Source: Pseudomonadota bacterium
GTDB lineage: Bacteria > Pseudomonadota > Alphaproteobacteria > Rhizobiales > Devosiaceae
Assembly (NCBI GenBank): GCA_023433775.1
Contig: JAEYTY010000043.1
Coordinates: 1 to 15,454, forward strand
Direction of reading: 5' to 3'
Length of the DNA: 15,454 bases
The notes beneath the pieces were generated by a model, which saw nothing but the letters and a program-made list of their open reading frames with translations, made no database searches and was not told the origin of the DNA. Every line of letters begins with the position of its first letter. Position 1 is the first letter of the stretch. The translations under genes were made by a program, and so were the position numbers. Of this stretch, positions 13,436 to 15,454 are shown piece after piece.

Positions 13436-13995
13436 CGGTAAACACAAATCCGCCGCCCAGCTAATCTTCGACGGCATTGGAAATTTCTGTCACCTAATGC
13501 CGGGCATGTGTTGCAACAGTCGCTCAGTATCGTGCGCGCTCATGATGCTGTCCACTGTCGAGCTGTGGGCTTCGACAAACTATGACCTCTGCCTTCGGAG
13601 TCCAAAAAGCCTTTTCTATCAAAGGGTTAGGTTCAGTAAACGGCTGATATTTATAGTATGTTCTAATATTACACAAGACCGCTTTGGCTCTCTTAATACG
13701 GTGTCCTGTTCCAAATTTGTCTCAAAGAAGTGGCCCGTGCCAAAGAGGTGGGTCCGGCCGCTTAGGACGCAATAAGAACCATCAATACTTGAATACGGGT
13801 ACGAATGAGCGCGACTACCCGCGGACTTCCCGGCTCTGTCGAGGCCGGTTCTGCATGATCGGACAGAGCGCAACCCTTCCGCTAGGCGCAGCGGGCGAGG
13901 CCGTTGTGCAGGCGTTCGTTCGATGCGCCAAGGGTCACCGAGGCATCGACGTTTCGTCCTACTCGACAACAATCTCGGCTATGTCTTCATTGACG
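13436..13995. other. Gene-poor spacer between integrase and IS66 element
   Basis: I find no convincing gene here. Several frames of 90-120 codons exist on both strands, but their composition (many Arg, Ser and Cys, no domain pattern, no good ribosome-binding sites) is that of chance frames. The stretch around 13600-13690 is visibly richer in A and T than the rest of the window. A short plus-strand frame running into the IS boundary (RRFVLLDNNLGYVFID, up to about 13995) looks slightly protein-like and could be a fragment of a gene interrupted by the IS, but I cannot identify it. Confidence 0.5.
13833..13869. repeat. Inverted repeat with 8-base arms in the gene-poor spacer
   Basis: GCTCTGTC (13833-13840) and GACAGAGC (13862-13869) are perfect reverse complements around a 21-base loop. 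There is no poly-T after either arm. The role is unknown; it could be a binding site or a chance structure. Confidence 0.35.
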
Positions 13996-14022
13996 GTAAG
14001 CATTCGGTGAGGGCCGCAGAAG

Positions 14023-14247
14023 TCAGGGTCGCCTATGCTCACGGATGAGGTCGCGCAAGCACTCGATGCCGTATGGGGTGAAGGCCATTACGCCGTCTTT
14101 GTCGTCCAGGCTGAAGACCCAGATGACGCCATCCTCGGGCTCCATCTCGATGGCGATTTCCAAAAGCCAGTCAACGTCCTCACCGAGTTCAACGGCAACA
14201 CGGTCGATGGTTTTGACGGAGCTTTCTTTGTTGAGCTGCGTAGTCAT
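14023..14247 (-). CDS. Small acidic protein of unknown function, IS66 passenger
   Basis: The 74-aa protein is acidic and cytoplasmic: helical VELGEDVDWLLEIAIEMEPE, then a beta-like DGVIWVFSLDDKDGVMAF, then a helix GIECLRDLIREHRRP. I recognise no named domain, but the pattern (GEDxDWLxxxAxEM, EDGVIWV) recalls small hypothetical proteins of rhizobial plasmids and islands; this is memory, not a search. The ATG at 14247 is 12 bases after the stop of the pRiA4b ORF-3 gene, so the two are probably co-translated. Only a weak GGGT precedes it. The stop is 27 bases from the predicted IS terminus, making it the last gene of the element. The ordered composition and stop-free frame support a real gene, and the opposite-strand frame of similar length is a shadow. 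Confidence 0.65.
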   Translation of the reverse strand: MTTQLNKESSVKTIDRVAVELGEDVDWLLEIAIEMEPEDGVIWVFSLDDKDGVMAFTPYGIECLRDLIREHRRP

Positions 14248-14259
14248 GGGTGACCCGGG

Positions 14260-14865
14260 TCAGTTGATGCGGTTCCTGGACTTCTCGAATCCCGCCTTGC
14301 CCTGGGCCCGGCGCCTGGCCAGTTTGGCGAGGCGCGCGGTGATTGCATCCAGATCGATATCGGTCGGATCGAAGGGGTGGCCATACCAGGTCATGACACT
14401 GGCGTGCTCAGGGTGTTTTGGGTCGGCCGTTGCGCCGAGGAACTCTTCGAAGCCCGGAAGGCCGCCAACATCTTCTGGTGGGCCCCGCCGGGCGCCCTCG
14501 ATGAAGCGTGGATAATCAACGACCGGGTCTGCAACGACAACGTCCTCGACGACGACGCTATGGCGCCAGTCGTCGCCAAAGTCATAGGTGTAGGTGAAGC
14601 GGGTCTCGCCGCGGGCGAGGATGGCACCGAGCCGGGCGTTACGAGCACTGCGCATCTCGTCACCCCATTCTGGGTCGGGATAGCCATAGCGGCGGTCGCC
14701 GATCTCGAACTGGAAGAGATGATAGTCTTCAAACAGCATGACGGCCTGGATGACGTCGTGAATGGTCTTGAGGCTGCTGGTGAGCGGCACCTCGACACGC
14801 CGCCAGATGGCGGGCTGCACATCGTCGAGCTGGATGTGGAGCCGGGCAATGCGGTCGCTGTTCAC
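14260..14865 (-). CDS. pRiA4b ORF-3 family protein, IS66 passenger
   Basis: The 201-aa protein belongs to the plasmid pRiA4b ORF-3 family (PRiA4_ORF3). It opens with IARLHIQLDDVQPAIWRRVEVP, continues TIHDVIQAVMLFEDYHLFQFEIG, has the diagnostic TYTYDFGDDWRHSVVVE (about 91-107), then PRFIEGARRGPPEDVGGLPGFEEFL and a basic C-terminal helix. The biochemical role of the family is unknown. I chose the GTG at 14865 because AGGAAGA stands about 5 bases upstream and the family starts there; the longer frame to 14970 is a shadow of the transposase end. This GTG overlaps the transposase TGA (GTGA), so translation is probably coupled to the transposase. A 12-base gap separates it from the small acidic gene. 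Confidence 0.88.
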   Translation of the reverse strand: MNSDRIARLHIQLDDVQPAIWRRVEVPLTSSLKTIHDVIQAVMLFEDYHLFQFEIGDRRYGYPDPEWGDEMRSARNARLGAILARGETRFTYTYDFGDDWRHSVVVEDVVVADPVVDYPRFIEGARRGPPEDVGGLPGFEEFLGATADPKHPEHASVMTWYGHPFDPTDIDLDAITARLAKLARRRAQGKAGFEKSRNRIN

Positions 14866-15454
14866 GCGATCTTCCTGATCTGATGCTGGGCCGCCCAGTT
14901 CCAGGGCAACAGGTCGTCCAGCTGATGACTGGGATGGTCGGCAATACGGGCCAGAACATCGGCCAGCCAAGCTTGCGGATCAATATCATTGAGCTTGGCG
15001 GTGACGATGAGGCTGTACATGAAGGCGGCACGCTGCCCGCCACGGTCGGAGCCGGCGAATAGCCAGGCTTTCCTTCCAAGTGCGATGCCTCTCAGAGCCC
15101 GCTCGGCGGCATTGTTGGTCAGACAGACCCTGCCATCCTGAAGGAACTGGGTGAATGCGGGCCAGCGCTTGAGCATGTAGTCCATGGCCTTGGCCAAATC
15201 GTCGTGCCGCGACAGTCCAGAGCGGTGCTGGAGCATCAGGGCTTCGAGTTCGTCCACCAATGGCGCGCTCAGCTCGCGCCTGATCGTCAACCGCTCGGGT
15301 GATGACTGGCCATTAATGGACCGCTCGACCTCAAACAGGCGATCCATGCGCTGCACGATCTCAAGGGCAAGCGGCGAGATCGGCGCCGGCTTCTTGCCGT
15401 CAGCCCTGCGCCGGGCGCTTGCCTCAATATCGGCCAGCACGAAGAAGGCGCGGC
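14862..15454 (-). CDS. tnpC: IS66-family transposase (TnpC), C-terminal part, cut off by window edge
   Basis: The frame is open to the right edge and encodes the last 197 or so residues of an IS66 DDE transposase. The visible part starts RAFFVLADIEASARRR (equivalent to the conserved CWAHxRRKFF region), continues with a helical insertion, then the core QDGRVCLTNNAAERALRGIALGRK with the catalytic Glu of the DDE triad (in AAERALR). It ends with the IS66 C-terminal domain (WLFAGSDRGGQRAAFMYSLI, PQAWLADVLARIADHPSHQL, LLPWNW). It catalyses element transposition together with TnpA and TnpB, which would lie to the right. The GTG at 15440 is internal, not the start. No frameshift is seen in the visible part. 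Confidence 0.93.
   Translation of the reverse strand, partial: RAFFVLADIEASARRRADGKKPAPISPLALEIVQRMDRLFEVERSINGQSSPERLTIRRELSAPLVDELEALMLQHRSGLSRHDDLAKAMDYMLKRWPAFTQFLQDGRVCLTNNAAERALRGIALGRKAWLFAGSDRGGQRAAFMYSLIVTAKLNDIDPQAWLADVLARIADHPSHQLDDLLPWNWAAQHQIRKIA

Larger units (their letters stand above)
11375..15454 (+). mobile_element. Left part of an integrative element at tRNA-Gln (continues beyond the window)
   Basis: The region after the tRNA-Gln 3' end carries a tyrosine recombinase as its first gene, then a gene-poor stretch with A/T-rich pockets, then an IS66-family element with accessory genes. The housekeeping character of the DNA to the left stops here. The boundary is inferred from the tRNA-integrase arrangement; the right junction, cargo and type (integrative element, prophage or relic) cannot be seen. 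Confidence 0.5.
13996..15454 (-). mobile_element. IS66-family element with passenger genes (right end outside window)
   Basis: The element is recognised by the IS66 transposase at its right. Its left end is placed at 13996, where the plus strand begins GTAAGCATTCGG, because IS66-family terminal inverted repeats start GTAAGC and point inward, as here. IS66 elements make 8-bp target duplications, so CATTGACG (13988-13995) is the predicted duplication copy. Inside, after the transposase stop, are a pRiA4b ORF-3 family gene and a small acidic gene that ends 27 bases from the terminus, so both lie within the IS. Both the family and the tight packing are seen; the exact end is inferred, since the other terminus is missing. 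Confidence 0.6.

Noticed and set aside
13497..13775. 92-codon plus-strand frame after the integrase
   Set aside because: Cys/Ser/Arg-rich translation without recognisable pattern and no good start signal.
13619..13972. 117-codon minus-strand frame after the integrase
   Set aside because: Composition is Arg/Ser-rich with no domain pattern and no clear ribosome-binding site; it spans an A/T-rich non-coding stretch. Treated as a chance frame.
1..15454. CRISPR array, replication origin or rRNA genes
   Set aside because: No regularly spaced repeats, DnaA-box clusters or rRNA-like sequence were seen on reading both strands.

Overview
The window looks like chromosomal DNA from an alphaproteobacterium of the order Hyphomicrobiales (Rhizobiales), plausibly Devosia-like. 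This rests on the high G+C content, dense gene packing, a DUF2385/TIGR02301 protein (a family largely restricted to this group), a pRiA4b ORF-3 family protein, and the style of the housekeeping genes. No genus can be proved from the sequence alone.

Layout, left part (1-11119), ordinary chromosome. A truncated AraC-type regulator (minus) diverges from a quinone-oxidoreductase-like MDR enzyme (plus). A minus-strand block follows: an unrecognised 92-aa protein, an exported unrecognised protein, a Phd-type antitoxin, and a VapC toxin reduced to its C-terminal third by an internal deletion. Next is a NUDIX hydrolase-DUF2385 pair (minus) with a GC-rich repeat sitting in the signal-peptide region. 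Then come an SRAP/YedK-family abasic-site protein (plus), a hemerythrin-domain protein and an FAD-linked 2-hydroxyacid dehydrogenase (both minus), a histidine phosphatase, an intact VapBC toxin-antitoxin pair, chorismate synthase aroC (all plus), an MBL-fold hydrolase (minus), the biotin transporter gene bioY (plus) with a structured leader, and tRNA-Pro(CGG) (minus).

Right part (11300-15454), accessory DNA. tRNA-Gln(UUG) is followed 124 bases later by a 645-aa tyrosine recombinase in the same direction, the usual arrangement of an element integrated at a tRNA 3' end. About 560 bases without a recognisable gene follow. The window then ends inside an IS66-family element whose left terminus I place at 13996. 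Reading leftward on the minus strand, the element contains the end of the IS66 transposase, a pRiA4b ORF-3 family gene whose GTG start overlaps the transposase stop, and a small acidic protein ending 27 bases from the predicted IS terminus. This looks like a compact passenger operon carried by the IS.

The left-hand genes are mostly independent housekeeping or stress functions (aromatic amino-acid synthesis, biotin uptake, DNA-lesion protection, nucleotide hydrolysis). The strongest candidates for something less ordinary are the IS66 passenger genes, the bioY leader hairpin, the clamp-binding-like tail of the SRAP protein, the in-frame repeat in the DUF2385 gene, and the decayed TA locus.
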